DNA from: Sporosarcina oncorhynchi | GTDB taxonomy: Bacteria; Bacillota; Bacilli; Bacillales_A; Planococcaceae | Direction of reading: 5' to 3' | Length of the DNA stretch: 64,000 nt | Assembly (NCBI RefSeq): GCF_033304615.1 | Contig: NZ_CP129118.1 | Span: forward strand, 1,794,001 to 1,858,000 | Shown here: positions 26,992 to 37,278 of the stretch, one piece after another | Numbering within the stretch: the stretch's first letter is position 1 | Layout of the letters: every line of letters starts with the position of its first letter | The notes under the pieces: model-generated | The model's database searches: none | The model's input: only the letters and a program-made list of their open reading frames with translations | Told to the model about the DNA's origin: nothing | Position numbers and translations under genes: made by a program

Positions 26992-28857
26992 TTACATCAC
27001 TCGTTTAAACATTTTTTCGATTTCATAGGTTGAAAAATGGATAAGAACCGGCCTGCCATGCGGACATGTATACGGATTTTCAGCTAATGATAGATCCTCG
27101 AGTAATTTCTCCATATCTGAAATTGTCAAATAATGGTTTGCCTTTATTGACCGTTTACAACTCATCATAATCGCTGATTCTTCACGTAGCTTACCGATAT
27201 CAGTCTTCCTGAATTCTAGTACTTGTTCAATCAACCCTTCGATTAATGATGTTGCTTCCCCAGCAGGAAACCAGGCAGGATATTCTTTCACTGTATAAGA
27301 AGAAGGACCGAATTCTTCTAGAAAAACACCGACTTCGTTAAGCGCCTCTACATTTTCCTGTATTTTTACCATGTCATTTCCCGAGTAATGGAAGATTAGC
27401 GGCATCAACAGCATTTGTCTTTCGCCCTGATCAACATTACTCAGCTTATCTCTAAAAAACTCATATTTTATCCGTTCTTGTGCTGCATGCTGATCGATCA
27501 TATAAAAGCCATCCTCGTTTTGCGCAACAATGTAAGTCCCATGCACTTGACCGACTGGCACTAGTGAAGGAAACCGTTTCTCTTTTACTGGCGCATCACT
27601 TTCATTAGGCCTATCCACCTCTTCGAAAATCTTTTCCGGACGACGTAATTCATTATTTTCTTGAAACGACGATGGATAGACAATCATTTCTTTTTCAGGA
27701 AGAGTGTCGGGTTCTCCTGATGTGGTTTGTTCTGAAATCGGTCGTTCTTGTGGATATTCTTTTCTTTCTTCTACTTCTCTTTCCCTAATCGGATGCACTT
27801 CATTCCATATCGTCACTTGTTCAGAAGGCGTCGGTTTAACAGGTTTGTGCTTTATAGCATCCGGGATAATAATGGCGCGCTTAATCGCTTCATGAACAGC
27901 TGATCTCAAAAGTGTGAAAAGTTCACTTTCCTTACTCATTCGAATATGCTGTTTTGCCGGATGCACATTGACATCGGTCAAAAACGGATCAGTTTCCACA
28001 TTTACGATAGAGATAGGATAACGCCCAATCGGTAAGTACGTGTGCAACCCATCTAACACCGCTTGATTTGCAGTATAACTTTTCACCCATCTACCATTCA
28101 CAACAAGAGTCATATAGTTTTTCGATGCTCGCGTCATCTCCGGTAGTGTGACAAATCCATCTACTTTGAAGTCCGCGTTCTCACCGCTAAAAGGCACCAT
28201 CTTTTTTGCTACCGCAACACCGTATATATCATTTAGTACCCGTTGCTGATCGCCATTGCCTGATGTCTGCAAAATCGTTTGACCATAGTGGGATAATTTG
28301 AAAGCGATAGTTGGATGGGAAAGCGCCAACCTGTTCACCAGATCGATTGTATGACCCAGCTCAGTCTGCATTGACTTCATGTATTTTAGTCGGGCGGGTG
28401 TATTATAAAATAATTGGTTGACAGAAATATCAGTCCCTTTTCGAAAAGCAGCATTCGATTCTTTGATAACTGCCCCCCCGTCAATATGCACTTCTGTCCC
28501 TTCAGTTTCACCATCTGACGTCCAAAGCCTTACTTTGGAAACGGACGCGATACTTGCAAGCGCTTCTCCCCTAAAACCGAGTGTCCTGATCCGGAACAAG
28601 TCATGCTCGTTGGAAATTTTACTAGTGGCATGCCGTTCAAACGCAAGCGTCGCGTCATTTCTTGACATACCTTTCCCATTATCTGTAACTCGAATAGAGG
28701 TAAGACCTGCTTCTTCAAGTGCAATTTCAATTATCGTGCTTTCCGCATCAATTGCGTTTTCAACTAGTTCCTTTACAATCGAGGCGGGACGTTCCACAAC
28801 TTCTCCTGCAGCTATCTTGTTGGATAATGTATCATCCATTACTGAAATGATATCCAA
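26992..28857 (-). CDS. mutL: DNA mismatch repair protein MutL
   Basis: A 621-residue mismatch repair protein. The GHKL ATPase is N-terminal (NKIAAGEVVERPASIVKELVEN, DNGKGM, TLGFRGEAL). The C-terminal endonuclease domain contains DQHAAQERIKYE, the metal-binding signature of nicking MutL proteins, and CPHGRP. An acidic, poorly conserved linker (residues ~340-430) joins them. The TTG start follows GGGAGGG. It lies 37 bases downstream of mutS, clearly one operon. Confidence 0.96.
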   Translation of the reverse strand: MDIISVMDDTLSNKIAAGEVVERPASIVKELVENAIDAESTIIEIALEEAGLTSIRVTDNGKGMSRNDATLAFERHATSKISNEHDLFRIRTLGFRGEALASIASVSKVRLWTSDGETEGTEVHIDGGAVIKESNAAFRKGTDISVNQLFYNTPARLKYMKSMQTELGHTIDLVNRLALSHPTIAFKLSHYGQTILQTSGNGDQQRVLNDIYGVAVAKKMVPFSGENADFKVDGFVTLPEMTRASKNYMTLVVNGRWVKSYTANQAVLDGLHTYLPIGRYPISIVNVETDPFLTDVNVHPAKQHIRMSKESELFTLLRSAVHEAIKRAIIIPDAIKHKPVKPTPSEQVTIWNEVHPIREREVEERKEYPQERPISEQTTSGEPDTLPEKEMIVYPSSFQENNELRRPEKIFEEVDRPNESDAPVKEKRFPSLVPVGQVHGTYIVAQNEDGFYMIDQHAAQERIKYEFFRDKLSNVDQGERQMLLMPLIFHYSGNDMVKIQENVEALNEVGVFLEEFGPSSYTVKEYPAWFPAGEATSLIEGLIEQVLEFRKTDIGKLREESAIMMSCKRSIKANHYLTISDMEKLLEDLSLAENPYTCPHGRPVLIHFSTYEIEKMFKRVM

Positions 28858-28894
28858 ATGGATCCCTCCCCATTGATAAGTGAATTCACTTTCA

Positions 28895-31456
28895 TTATAT
28901 ACTAGTTTTTAACTTTTCTTTCCAATCAAGAATTTTTTGCATTGCTTGCATCGGAGTCATATTCAGCAAGTCTGTCTGCTCGATTTCACTAACAACCTGT
29001 ACTGAAGTGGCATCGATCGATTGGGAATCTTCCTGTAAATCGAAGAACGACATCTGTTCAGCAGCTGGTTGGTTTGCAGGTGTTTGGTCCACACTCTCAA
29101 ACGTTTCCAATAGACTCTTCGCACGTACTACTATAGAATCCGGCAATCCGGCAAGTTGTGCAACATGAATTCCGTAACTTTTATCCGCTGCACCTGCCAT
29201 CACTTTATGCAAAAAGACAACCCTTCCCTCTTGCTCCATTGCGGCTACATGGACATTCATCAACCGGTCAAGGTCTGTATCCAGCTTTGTTAACTCATGA
29301 TAATGTGTCGAAAATAGTGTATTTGCACCGATTTCATCATGGATGAACTCCATCATCGCCTGTGCAAGAGACATACCATCATATGTGGAGGTTCCTCGCC
29401 CAATCTCATCAAATAGCAACAGACTGTTTGCAGTCGCGTTGCCAATTGCATACCTGGATTCCATCATTTCCATCATGAATGTACTTTGCCCTGAAGCGAG
29501 ATCATCCGCTGCTCCTATTCTAGTAAATATCTGATCTGTCACAGGAAGCTTGGCATATTCACATGGTACATAACAGCCCATTTGCGCCATAATGACGGTC
29601 AATGCAACTTGCCGCATGAATGTACTTTTCCCGGACATATTGGGACCAGTAATAAGCAGCATATTCGCATCTTCAGCCAATGTGCAACTGTTTGGTACAT
29701 AGAGCGAGACATCCATCATTTTTTCAACAACGGGATGGCGTCCGTTTTTTATGTCTAGTGAGCGTCCTTCATGAAATTCAGGTTTGACGAACCTGTATCT
29801 TTCGGAAACCGTTGAAAACGCAAGAAGTACATCTAACTCAGATAGGATGCCTGCAAGTTGTTGTACTCTGCTGATATGTTCTTTCATCGTGTCTCGAACA
29901 GTACAGAACAATGTGTATTCCAGTTCTGTCCCTTCAGATTCTGCATTTAAAATTAATTCTTCCGTTTCTTTCAATTCAGCAGTAATATAACGCTCGGCAT
30001 TTGCAAGTGTCTGTTTCCGCTCATAGCGCTGCAAGTCAGCGAGATGGATATTGGACTTGGTAATTTCAATATAGTAGCCAAAAATCCTGTTATATCCGAT
30101 TTTCAGCGATTTGATGCCTGTCCGTTCGCGTTCCTCCCTCTCCATGCTTGCGAGCCATTCTTTGCCGTTTTTAGATGCGTCCCGGTAGGTATCCAATTGT
30201 TCATGATAGCCATCCTTAATCATTCCACCTTCTTTTATGGATAAAGGAGGATTTTCAGCAATGGAGGATTCCAGTATTTTAAGAACTTCTTCACAAGGAT
30301 CTAATCGCTCGGAAAATTGCTGCAGTCTTTCATGGTCTGAATCCATTAATGACTGCTTTAATAACGGCACTTTTCGTAATGAATTTCTTAATTGGGCAAG
30401 GTCCCTGCCAGTTGCATTCCCCATAGATATTCTTCCTGATAACCGCTCAAGGTCATATACCTCTTTTAACATGCCAATTAGTTCATCACGGAGAAAATAC
30501 GCTTGTATTAAATCCTCTACAAGCGACAACCTATCCTCGATCAAAGTCTTATCCGCCAAAGGCTGATGAATCCAACTCCTTAATTTCCTTGCGCCCATTG
30601 CTGTCGCAGTTTCATCCAATAGCCAGTATAAAGTTCCTTCTTTGCTGCCGTTACGAATAGACTGAACAAGTTCTAGATTTCGCATGGAGTTGGCATCTAT
30701 CGATAATTTCCCAGACTTTTGTATGTATTGGAATGGCCGCAGATGTTCAAGTGAAGATTTCTGCGTGCGCTTCAAGTAAGTGACAAGTGTCTTACAGGCT
30801 TCTGATACGTTTTGAGGAATGGAACTGCTTTGTGAATTTTCACCTTCTTCCGCTTCCCCATTTTCCATGGAAAGTACGATATCCCGTTTAGACATGCTAT
30901 CACTCAACATTATATGCAAACGTTCTCTGACGACTATTTCTTTCATACCAAGTGCTTCGATTTCGCTAATGAGTGTTCTTTCATCTCCTGAGACGATTTC
31001 CACCTTGCCTTCACCTGTAGCCAAGTCTACATATGCAAGAGCATATTTGCCCTCTTCCAGTTGATCTGCAGCTCCTATGTAATGATTTGAATTGGCGTCA
31101 ATCGTTTTACCGTCTACGATTGTCCCGGGCGTGACCACTTTAACGACTTCGCGTCTAACAATCCCTTTTGCTGTCCGTGGATCTTCTGTCTGTTCGCAAA
31201 TCGCGACTTTATATCCTTTTTTGACGAGCGTCTCGATATAGCCTTCCGCTGAATGGAAAGGGACACCGCACATCGGTATCTTATCTGAACTTCCACCATC
31301 TCTGCTCGTCAATGTAATTTCTAAAATATTGGATGCTTCAATTGCATCATTAAAAAACATTTCATAAAAATCGCCCAGTCTGAAGAACAGGAATGCATCT
31401 TCATATTCGGCTTTAATCCTGAAATATTGTTGAATCATTGGTGTATAAGTAGTCAT
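28895..31456 (-). CDS. mutS: DNA mismatch repair protein MutS
   Basis: An 853-residue mismatch sensor. The N-terminal mismatch-binding motif is FFRLGDFYEMF (Phe-X-Glu), followed by connector and lever domains. The ABC-type ATPase has Walker A TGPNMSGKSTFMRQ, LLFDEIGRGTSTYDG and STHYHELT. The C-terminal end carries a beta-clamp-like motif region (QMSFFDL). Length is standard. It leads the mutS-mutL-glpK-glpD-lipase-miaA-hfq string. Confidence 0.97.
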   Translation of the reverse strand: MTTYTPMIQQYFRIKAEYEDAFLFFRLGDFYEMFFNDAIEASNILEITLTSRDGGSSDKIPMCGVPFHSAEGYIETLVKKGYKVAICEQTEDPRTAKGIVRREVVKVVTPGTIVDGKTIDANSNHYIGAADQLEEGKYALAYVDLATGEGKVEIVSGDERTLISEIEALGMKEIVVRERLHIMLSDSMSKRDIVLSMENGEAEEGENSQSSSIPQNVSEACKTLVTYLKRTQKSSLEHLRPFQYIQKSGKLSIDANSMRNLELVQSIRNGSKEGTLYWLLDETATAMGARKLRSWIHQPLADKTLIEDRLSLVEDLIQAYFLRDELIGMLKEVYDLERLSGRISMGNATGRDLAQLRNSLRKVPLLKQSLMDSDHERLQQFSERLDPCEEVLKILESSIAENPPLSIKEGGMIKDGYHEQLDTYRDASKNGKEWLASMEREERERTGIKSLKIGYNRIFGYYIEITKSNIHLADLQRYERKQTLANAERYITAELKETEELILNAESEGTELEYTLFCTVRDTMKEHISRVQQLAGILSELDVLLAFSTVSERYRFVKPEFHEGRSLDIKNGRHPVVEKMMDVSLYVPNSCTLAEDANMLLITGPNMSGKSTFMRQVALTVIMAQMGCYVPCEYAKLPVTDQIFTRIGAADDLASGQSTFMMEMMESRYAIGNATANSLLLFDEIGRGTSTYDGMSLAQAMMEFIHDEIGANTLFSTHYHELTKLDTDLDRLMNVHVAAMEQEGRVVFLHKVMAGAADKSYGIHVAQLAGLPDSIVVRAKSLLETFESVDQTPANQPAAEQMSFFDLQEDSQSIDATSVQVVSEIEQTDLLNMTPMQAMQKILDWKEKLKTSI

Positions 31457-31488
31457 TCTTTAACCTCGCTGTATGTTCTTTTTCTTTT

Positions 31489-31494
31489 AGTATA
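31489..31494 (-). promoter_or_regulatory. Extended -10 promoter element of mutS
   Basis: On the minus strand TTTTGCTATACT gives TGC directly before TATACT, an extended -10. The -35 region is weak. It lies 33 bases upstream of the mutS ATG. Confidence 0.45.
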
Positions 31495-31552
31495 GCAAAA
31501 CATCGTCTTTCAAAGAAACAAAGGGGCGTTATTTATCCGATAACGATAAAAA

Positions 31553-31577
31553 AAAGCCGGACATAGCTGCCGGCTTT
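31553..31577 (-). terminator. Terminator at the 3' end of cotE
   Basis: On the minus strand AAAGCCGG and CCGGCTTT pair around a 9-base loop, followed by a long T-run. It overlaps the cotE stop codon. Confidence 0.85.
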
Positions 31578-32130
31578 AAAACGGATTTGAATCCTTCCCT
31601 TTTCGATCATCTAATTTCGGTCCATCTGCTTCGGCCTGATGCGTTGATGATTCATCTTTGAATGACCACTCTTCTTCAAACTGATGAGGGTGTACAGTGA
31701 TGCACACTTTCGTTTCACCAACAACTTCCGCGACAAGCTCCCTTTCAACTTTGATGACGAATTTCTCTCCGCAATCTGAGATGAGTGCTTCCGTACAATT
31801 CGGGTGTTGCACAACACTGACGAGGATTTCTTCTTGACCGGATGTCGGCTCGTCACGGTAACTGAGTCTGATGCGATCCTTATAAGGTACAGATTCAGAG
31901 AACACAGACGTCTTGGAATGATCATGATGCGAATACCACACATTCACATCAAACTTTCCTGTCACTTCAATGTAATGGCCTACCTTTTTGGCTTGGTGCG
32001 TGTGGTTAATGACCCAACACCCTAAAATACTTGATGGATTATTGGGTGGCTTCAGTGAAATAGTAGATTCCGTCCGTTTTTTACCTTTAGCAATGACTGC
32101 CTTTGTTACAATTTGCCGTAAATTCTTCAG
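31576..32130 (-). CDS. cotE: Outer spore coat morphogenetic protein CotE
   Basis: CotE organises the outer coat of the spore. The 184-residue product contains QIVTKAVIAKGKKR, SSILGCWVINH, VTGKFDVNVWYS, DHSKT and VERELVAEVVGETKV, followed by a diverged acidic C-terminus. No ATG, GTG or TTG occurs in frame between an upstream stop and a GTG 55 codons inside the conserved domain. A CTG at 32128-32130 lies exactly seven bases after GGAGG and gives the expected length (181 in B. subtilis). I therefore infer a CTG start. Starting at the internal GTG would remove a third of the protein. Confidence 0.88.
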   Translation of the reverse strand: MKNLRQIVTKAVIAKGKKRTESTISLKPPNNPSSILGCWVINHTHQAKKVGHYIEVTGKFDVNVWYSHHDHSKTSVFSESVPYKDRIRLSYRDEPTSGQEEILVSVVQHPNCTEALISDCGEKFVIKVERELVAEVVGETKVCITVHPHQFEEEWSFKDESSTHQAEADGPKLDDRKGKDSNPF

Positions 32131-32142
32131 TTCATTTCCTCC
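32128..32142 (-). promoter_or_regulatory. Ribosome binding site and CTG start codon of cotE
   Basis: On the minus strand GAAGGAGGAAATGAACTG places GGAGG (complement of 32138-32142) seven bases before CTG. The ATG between them is out of frame and runs into a stop two codons later. Confidence 0.7.
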
Positions 32143-32187
32143 TTCATTGACTTCTACTTATCCTATGCATCAAGAGCCCAGAAAGTG

Positions 32188-32225
32188 AAAAAAATCGGCA
32201 AGGAATTTCTCCTCACCGATTTTTC
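32188..32225 (-). terminator. Terminator of the miaB-ricA transcript
   Basis: On the minus strand AAAAATCGG pairs with CCGATTTTT, with an inner AGGA/TCCT pairing, followed by further T residues. It separates ricA from cotE. Confidence 0.8.
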
Positions 32226-32226
32226 A

Positions 32227-32661
32227 TTATGATAATGGTTTATGTTGTGTGCTTTGCACTTTTGAACCTGTTTCTCCTCTAAGTACATCTCCGCCCGTCG
32301 ATTCAATGATTTCATCTGTTACACTATTGGCGATTGTATTACTGACTAACTGAAGAAGGCCATTGACATCGACTTGTGATTGCTTAAACTCCTGGACGAT
32401 AGGAACTTCATCAATCTCTTCCTGGATTTTCTCAATCTTTCCTTCAATAATTGAAAGAGCTCTCGCTTTTTCGTACGCTTGGAAGTTTACAGCTTGTGTT
32501 TGCAAAGATTTTAGGCTGGAGATTTTTTCACGGACTTTTTGATTTTCGTTGATTTGTGCTTCTGCTCTTTTGAAAAATTCAACTTGTTCCGTGTTTGCAA
32601 TCATATGCGCAATTTCTTTTGCCTTTTCAATTATTTCTTCTTTTGTATAAATCTTTTCCAT
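32227..32661 (-). CDS. ricA: RicA/YmcA family regulator
   Basis: A 144-residue, mostly helical protein of the YlbF/YmcA family. Visible is the helical core (EFFKRAEAQINENQKVREKISSLKSLQTQAVNFQAYEKA). With RicF (YlbF) and RicT (YaaT) it forms a complex that in B. subtilis promotes RNase Y-dependent mRNA processing and affects Spo0A activation, competence and biofilm. The partners are outside this window. It starts on the miaB stop (TAATG) and ends before a terminator. Confidence 0.92.
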   Translation of the reverse strand: MEKIYTKEEIIEKAKEIAHMIANTEQVEFFKRAEAQINENQKVREKISSLKSLQTQAVNFQAYEKARALSIIEGKIEKIQEEIDEVPIVQEFKQSQVDVNGLLQLVSNTIANSVTDEIIESTGGDVLRGETGSKVQSTQHKPLS

Positions 32662-34211
32662 TATGACATCACCTTTTCCTCTTCTACGACCTCTATGAAT
32701 TCGCCATCAAGCGACCATGATTTTGTGTCGATTATTTTCACATTGACAATTTTCCCGATCATTTCCCGTGGTGCTTTGAAATTGACCAATTTACTTTTTT
32801 CCGTATAGCCTGCTAAAACTTCAGGGTTTCGCTTACTTTCACCTTCTACAAGCACTTTAACAGTTTTTCCTTTATATGGTTTCATCGCTTCTGCTGACAT
32901 TTCGTTGACAAGCTTGTTCAATCGTTGGAGCCGCTCTTTTTTCACTTCCATCGGTATGTTGTCGACCATCTTCGCGGCAGGTGTACCTTCCCTTGGCGAA
33001 TAAATATACGTATAGGCCATTTCAAATCCAACTTCTTTATATAAAGAGAGTGTTTCCTCAAATTGCTCATCCGTTTCATTAGGGAATCCAACGATAATAT
33101 CCGTCGTCAATGTAACGGTTGGTATGGCGGTTTTAATCTTATTAACTAGTTCAAGGAAATGTTCCCTCGAATACTTACGAGCCATGATTTTCAGAATTTC
33201 CGAAGATCCCGACTGAACTGGCAAGTGGATATGATCCAACAGATTGCCGCCCTTTGCAAGTACTTCAATAAGGTGATCGTCAAAATCCCTTGGATGACTT
33301 GTTGTAAAGCGAATCCTAGGAATATCTATTGTCCGTAAATCATCCATTAAGTCTCCTAGACGGTAGTCAAGATCTTCGAAGTCTTTTCCGTAAGCATTGA
33401 CGTTTTGACCGAGCAACATTATTTCCTTATAGCCACTTGCCGCAAGATGCCGAACTTCTTGAATGATGTCTTCAGGACGTCTGCTGCGCTCTTTTCCCCT
33501 TGTATATGGCACTATGCAATACGTACAGAACTTATCACAGCCATACATAATGTTCACCCAAGCTTTGATGTTGCCGTGTCTGACTTTTGGAAGGTTTTCA
33601 ATGATATCGCCTTCTTTTGACCAGACTTCGATCACCATCTCTTTGGACATATATGCCTCATGTAAAATGTTCGGAAGTCTGTGGATGTTGTGCGTACCAA
33701 AAATCATATCTACCTGGTCATACGTTTTCAATATTTTGTTGACGACTGATTCTTCCTGGGACATACAGCCGCACACACCGATAAGTAGATCCGGATTTTC
33801 AAGTTTCAATGGCTTCAAATGTCCGAGTTCACCAAAAACTCTGTTCTCGGCGTTTTCACGGATTGCACATGTATTCATCAAAATTACATTTGCTTCTTTG
33901 ACGTTGTCCGTCGATTCATATCCTAAACTGGTTAAAATTCCAGCAATCACTTCGGTGTCATGTTCATTCATTTGACAGCCATATGTACGGATATGAAACT
34001 TACGATTAGTACCCATGCCAAGAAAGCGGTCTTCAATCTGGTAATCGTTATGATACTCAATCTTTTCTTTACCACGTCTCTTTGCTTCTTTCAAAGAAGG
34101 TGGCGTGTAGACAGTTTCAAAGTATTTACTGTAATCTTTTTCGACAGACGGATGCAGTTTTTCTGTACTTGATTTTATGACTCCTGCTTGCAGGCGCTGT
34201 TCTTCATTCAT
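32661..34211 (-). CDS. miaB: tRNA-2-methylthio-N6-dimethylallyladenosine synthase MiaB
   Basis: A 516-residue radical-SAM methylthiotransferase acting on A37 of tRNAs already modified by MiaA. The order is an N-terminal UPF0004 domain ([31 protein letters not shown]: three cluster Cys), the radical-SAM motif CDKFCTYC, and a C-terminal TRAM domain. The ATG at 34211 follows GAAAGGGGAAG; a longer frame begins 14 codons upstream without a ribosome site. Confidence 0.96.
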   Translation of the reverse strand: MNEEQRLQAGVIKSSTEKLHPSVEKDYSKYFETVYTPPSLKEAKRRGKEKIEYHNDYQIEDRFLGMGTNRKFHIRTYGCQMNEHDTEVIAGILTSLGYESTDNVKEANVILMNTCAIRENAENRVFGELGHLKPLKLENPDLLIGVCGCMSQEESVVNKILKTYDQVDMIFGTHNIHRLPNILHEAYMSKEMVIEVWSKEGDIIENLPKVRHGNIKAWVNIMYGCDKFCTYCIVPYTRGKERSRRPEDIIQEVRHLAASGYKEIMLLGQNVNAYGKDFEDLDYRLGDLMDDLRTIDIPRIRFTTSHPRDFDDHLIEVLAKGGNLLDHIHLPVQSGSSEILKIMARKYSREHFLELVNKIKTAIPTVTLTTDIIVGFPNETDEQFEETLSLYKEVGFEMAYTYIYSPREGTPAAKMVDNIPMEVKKERLQRLNKLVNEMSAEAMKPYKGKTVKVLVEGESKRNPEVLAGYTEKSKLVNFKAPREMIGKIVNVKIIDTKSWSLDGEFIEVVEEEKVMS

Positions 34212-34370
34212 ATAAGACTTCCCCTTTCTCGTAACCGGGTGTGAATAGAACATACTCGCAATTCATTATACATGAAGTTGTTGACAGTTTGAAGTGCCGG
34301 CTTCTTTACGTATACCTGTGTAAACTGAATGTGACAAATAGGTGGACTCGAGACTTTTCGAGGATTAGTA

Positions 34371-34399
34371 AAAGACCACGGAATTTTTCTCCGTGGTCT
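34371..34399 (-). terminator. Terminator of spoVS
   Basis: On the minus strand AGACCACGGA pairs with TCCGTGGTCT around a short A-rich loop, followed by TTTAC. It lies between spoVS and miaB. Confidence 0.8.
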
Positions 34400-34454
34400 C
34401 ATCTGTCTGTATCCTTATTGCACAAGACGACTAGAAAACGTCATCCGGATGTAT

Positions 34455-34727
34455 TTATCTGTTTGGCCGTTTTTCCACCAATAGCTTCAAAGCTGTTCTT
34501 CCTTCACCATTAATTTCAATATCAGTGAATGCCGGCGCACAAACTAGATCGTTTCCACTTGGCGCCACGAAACCGCGTGCTATCGCCACGGCTTTGATCG
34601 CTTGATTGAGCGCTCCTGCACCGACTGCCTGCATTTCGGCATACCCTTGATCTCTGATGACCGCTACGAGTGCTCCTGCGACGGAATTCGGATTAGAGCG
34701 GGATGATACTTTCAATGGACTCACCAT
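34455..34727 (-). CDS. spoVS: Stage V sporulation protein S
   Basis: A 90-residue Alba-like protein nearly identical in pattern to SpoVS (LKVSSRSNPNSVAGALVAVIRDQGYAEMQAVGAGALNQA split over its first 45 residues; CAPAFTDIEINGEGRTALKL near the end). It acts in sporulation and septation control in B. subtilis; the mechanism is poorly known. GGAGGAAAC precedes the ATG. It has its own terminator. Confidence 0.95.
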   Translation of the reverse strand: MVSPLKVSSRSNPNSVAGALVAVIRDQGYAEMQAVGAGALNQAIKAVAIARGFVAPSGNDLVCAPAFTDIEINGEGRTALKLLVEKRPNR

Positions 34728-34812
34728 GTTTCCTCCTTGTTTTCACGATGTCTATGGAATTTGTTTATCCATACGTCATCTTATGAATGAAAGAGGCTGA
34801 TTAGACTCAACT

Positions 34813-35610
34813 TCAGGATTGGAATGGATGATCTTCATTGATAAGGATTCTTTCAATTGACATTGCTTTTCCAGTTTGATCATTCAGTTCCACAAATAGG
34901 CCGCTCAATTGACCCCTACCTTGTTTAGGCACTTCAAATCGGACTGGCAAGTTCGTCTGGAAACGATAGAGTACGTCTTCCTTTTTCATACCTAGTATTT
35001 CATCATAAGGTCCTGTCATACCTGCATCAGTCAAGTAAGCAGTGCCTCCTGGTAAGATGCGGTCATCAGCTGTCTGAACATGTGTATGGGTTCCGACAAC
35101 GACAGATGCTTTCCCATTGAGATGCCAACCCATTGCAATTTTCTCACTCGTCGCTTCCGCGTGGAAATCGACAAAGATGAGGGGCGAAAGCTCTTTCGCT
35201 TCTGCGACCAATTCATCTGCTTTCTTGAAGGGATCGTCATGTGGCGGTAGGAACGTTCTGCCATGCAGGTTGATGACTGATAACGTGACTCCATTTTTTG
35301 AAATCGTTGTCATACCTCTTCCGGGTGCTTCATCAGAAAAGTTGGCGGGTCTAATCAGGTAATCGGTATCGTCTATGAAATCATAGATTTCTTTTTGATC
35401 CCACGTGTGGTTGCCCATTGTGACAATATCCACGCCAGAACGCAATAGGTCATCAAAAATTACTTTTGTAATACCTCTTCCAGCTGCTGCATTTTCACCA
35501 TTTGCGATAATGACATCTGCTTCATATTTTCTCTTTAACCGTGAAATATGATCAAAGACCATATCCCTTCCGATTGATCCAACGATATCGCCGATAAATA
35601 AAATTTTCAT
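34813..35610 (-). CDS. ymdB: YmdB cyclic-nucleotide phosphodiesterase
   Basis: A 265-residue metallophosphoesterase of the TIGR00282 group. Metal ligands are visible in FIGDIVGSIGR, NGENAAAGRGI, GNHTWDQKE, DFHAEATSEK and GTHTHVQTAD. B. subtilis YmdB hydrolyses cyclic nucleotides and is needed for biofilm and nanotube phenotypes. It follows rny in the usual order, but a terminator hairpin lies between them. Confidence 0.94.
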   Translation of the reverse strand: MKILFIGDIVGSIGRDMVFDHISRLKRKYEADVIIANGENAAAGRGITKVIFDDLLRSGVDIVTMGNHTWDQKEIYDFIDDTDYLIRPANFSDEAPGRGMTTISKNGVTLSVINLHGRTFLPPHDDPFKKADELVAEAKELSPLIFVDFHAEATSEKIAMGWHLNGKASVVVGTHTHVQTADDRILPGGTAYLTDAGMTGPYDEILGMKKEDVLYRFQTNLPVRFEVPKQGRGQLSGLFVELNDQTGKAMSIERILINEDHPFQS

Positions 35611-35664
35611 TGTTGTTACCTCTTTCTATTTAGCACTGAATCAAACTTATCATAGTTGAAATGA

Positions 35665-35697
35665 AAAGACTCCTGCACCATACTCGGACAGGAGTCT
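35665..35697 (-). terminator. Terminator of rny
   Basis: On the minus strand AGACTCCTG and CAGGAGTCT form a 9-bp stem with a 13-base loop, followed by TTTTC. Some readthrough into ymdB is likely since the tract is short. Confidence 0.75.
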
Positions 35698-35703
35698 CTA
35701 TCA

Positions 35704-37278
35704 TCATTTTGCGTATTCGACTGCACGAGTCTCTCTTATTACGGTCACTTTGATGTGACCCGGGTAATCGAGTTCCTCTTCGATTCGTTTACGGATGTCC
35801 CTGGCCAAACGATGCGCTGTTATATCATCAATTTGGTCTGGTCGGACAATGATCCGTACTTCGCGACCTGCTTGAATGGCGAATGATTTCTCAACACCAT
35901 CATAGGATTCTGAGATTTCTTCCAACTTCTGCAGTCTACGGATGTAGTTTTCAAGCGTTTCGCTTCGGGCACCCGGTCGTGCTGCAGAAAGCGCATCGGC
36001 TGCTGCTACAAGAACAGCTATAACAGATGTAGCTTCTTCGTCACCATGATGGGAAGCGATACTGTTGATGACGACAGGGTGTTCTTTGTACTTCGTAGCC
36101 AACTCGACTCCGATTTGCACGTGACTTCCTTCGACTTCGTGGTCAATAGCTTTACCGATATCGTGCAATAATCCAGCACGTCTAGCCAGCGTCACATCTT
36201 CTCCCAATTCTGCAGCTAGAAGACCTGCTAAATAAGCGACTTCAACAGAGTGTTTAAGGACGTTTTGACCATAGCTTGTACGGAAATGCAATCTACCCAG
36301 GATTTTGATCAGATCAGGATGCAGATTATGAACACCTACATCAAATGTAGTCTGTTCTCCTTTTTCGCGAATAAGCTCATCCACTTCACGTCTGGACTTA
36401 TCGACCATTTCTTCAATCCTCGCCGGGTGAATTCTGCCATCTTGCACGAGTTTCTCAAGAGCAAGACGCGCTGTTTCTCTTCGGACCGGATCGAAACCAG
36501 ATAGGATAACAGCTTCAGGTGTATCGTCGATAATTAGATCGATTCCCGTAAGTGTCTCCAATGTTCTGATGTTTCGTCCTTCTCTTCCGATGATCCGACC
36601 TTTCATCTCATCGTTTGGTAAGTTAACGACAGAAACAGTTGTTTCCGCAACATGATCTGCTGCAAAACGTTGCAATGCAAGTGAAAGGATTTCCCGTGCT
36701 TTCTTTTCGGATTCCTCTTTCGCACGCTGTTCCGATTCTTTCGTCATGACCGCGATATCAGTGGAAAGCTCATTTTCAACTTCGTCCAGGATGACACGTT
36801 TAGCTTCGTCCCTTGTAAGTGCTGAAATTCTTTCCAGTTCGGTCTGTTGCACAGCAACTAGATCTTCCGCCTTGCGTTCCATCTGTTCAATATGCTGTTG
36901 TTTACTGGCAATCGCATCATCTTTGCGCTCCAGTCCCGCTTCTCGTTTATTGAGAGCATCATCCTTGCGGTCAAGATTTTCTTCCCGTTGTAAAAGACGG
37001 TTTTCCTGTTTTTGCAGTTCCGCCCTTCTCTCACGGACTTCCGATTCCGCTTCAATTCTCAGTTTGTGATTTTCATCCTTCGCTTCTAGCAGTGCTTCTT
37101 TTTTCATAGCTTCTGCTTCACGTTTCGCTTCTTCAACGATTTGTTCTGCAGAGCTTTTAGCACCCGTCACTTTTGAATCATTCACTTTTTTGATAACTAA
37201 ATAGATAACAACTGCACCGACGAACAGACCGATCAAAGCGGAGATGATGATTGTGATTACTGGTTGCATCCAGGTCAC
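35704..37278 (-). CDS. rny: Ribonuclease Y
   Basis: A 524-residue membrane-bound endoribonuclease that starts mRNA decay. It has an N-terminal transmembrane helix (residues ~5-30), a long charged coiled coil (~40-190), a KH domain ([15 protein letters not shown]) and an HD domain ([14 protein letters not shown]). Length and order match B. subtilis Rny. GGAGGAGGTGACC lies before the ATG. It is preceded by an unusually long intergenic region. Confidence 0.97.
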   Translation of the reverse strand: MTWMQPVITIIISALIGLFVGAVVIYLVIKKVNDSKVTGAKSSAEQIVEEAKREAEAMKKEALLEAKDENHKLRIEAESEVRERRAELQKQENRLLQREENLDRKDDALNKREAGLERKDDAIASKQQHIEQMERKAEDLVAVQQTELERISALTRDEAKRVILDEVENELSTDIAVMTKESEQRAKEESEKKAREILSLALQRFAADHVAETTVSVVNLPNDEMKGRIIGREGRNIRTLETLTGIDLIIDDTPEAVILSGFDPVRRETARLALEKLVQDGRIHPARIEEMVDKSRREVDELIREKGEQTTFDVGVHNLHPDLIKILGRLHFRTSYGQNVLKHSVEVAYLAGLLAAELGEDVTLARRAGLLHDIGKAIDHEVEGSHVQIGVELATKYKEHPVVINSIASHHGDEEATSVIAVLVAAADALSAARPGARSETLENYIRRLQKLEEISESYDGVEKSFAIQAGREVRIIVRPDQIDDITAHRLARDIRKRIEEELDYPGHIKVTVIRETRAVEYAK

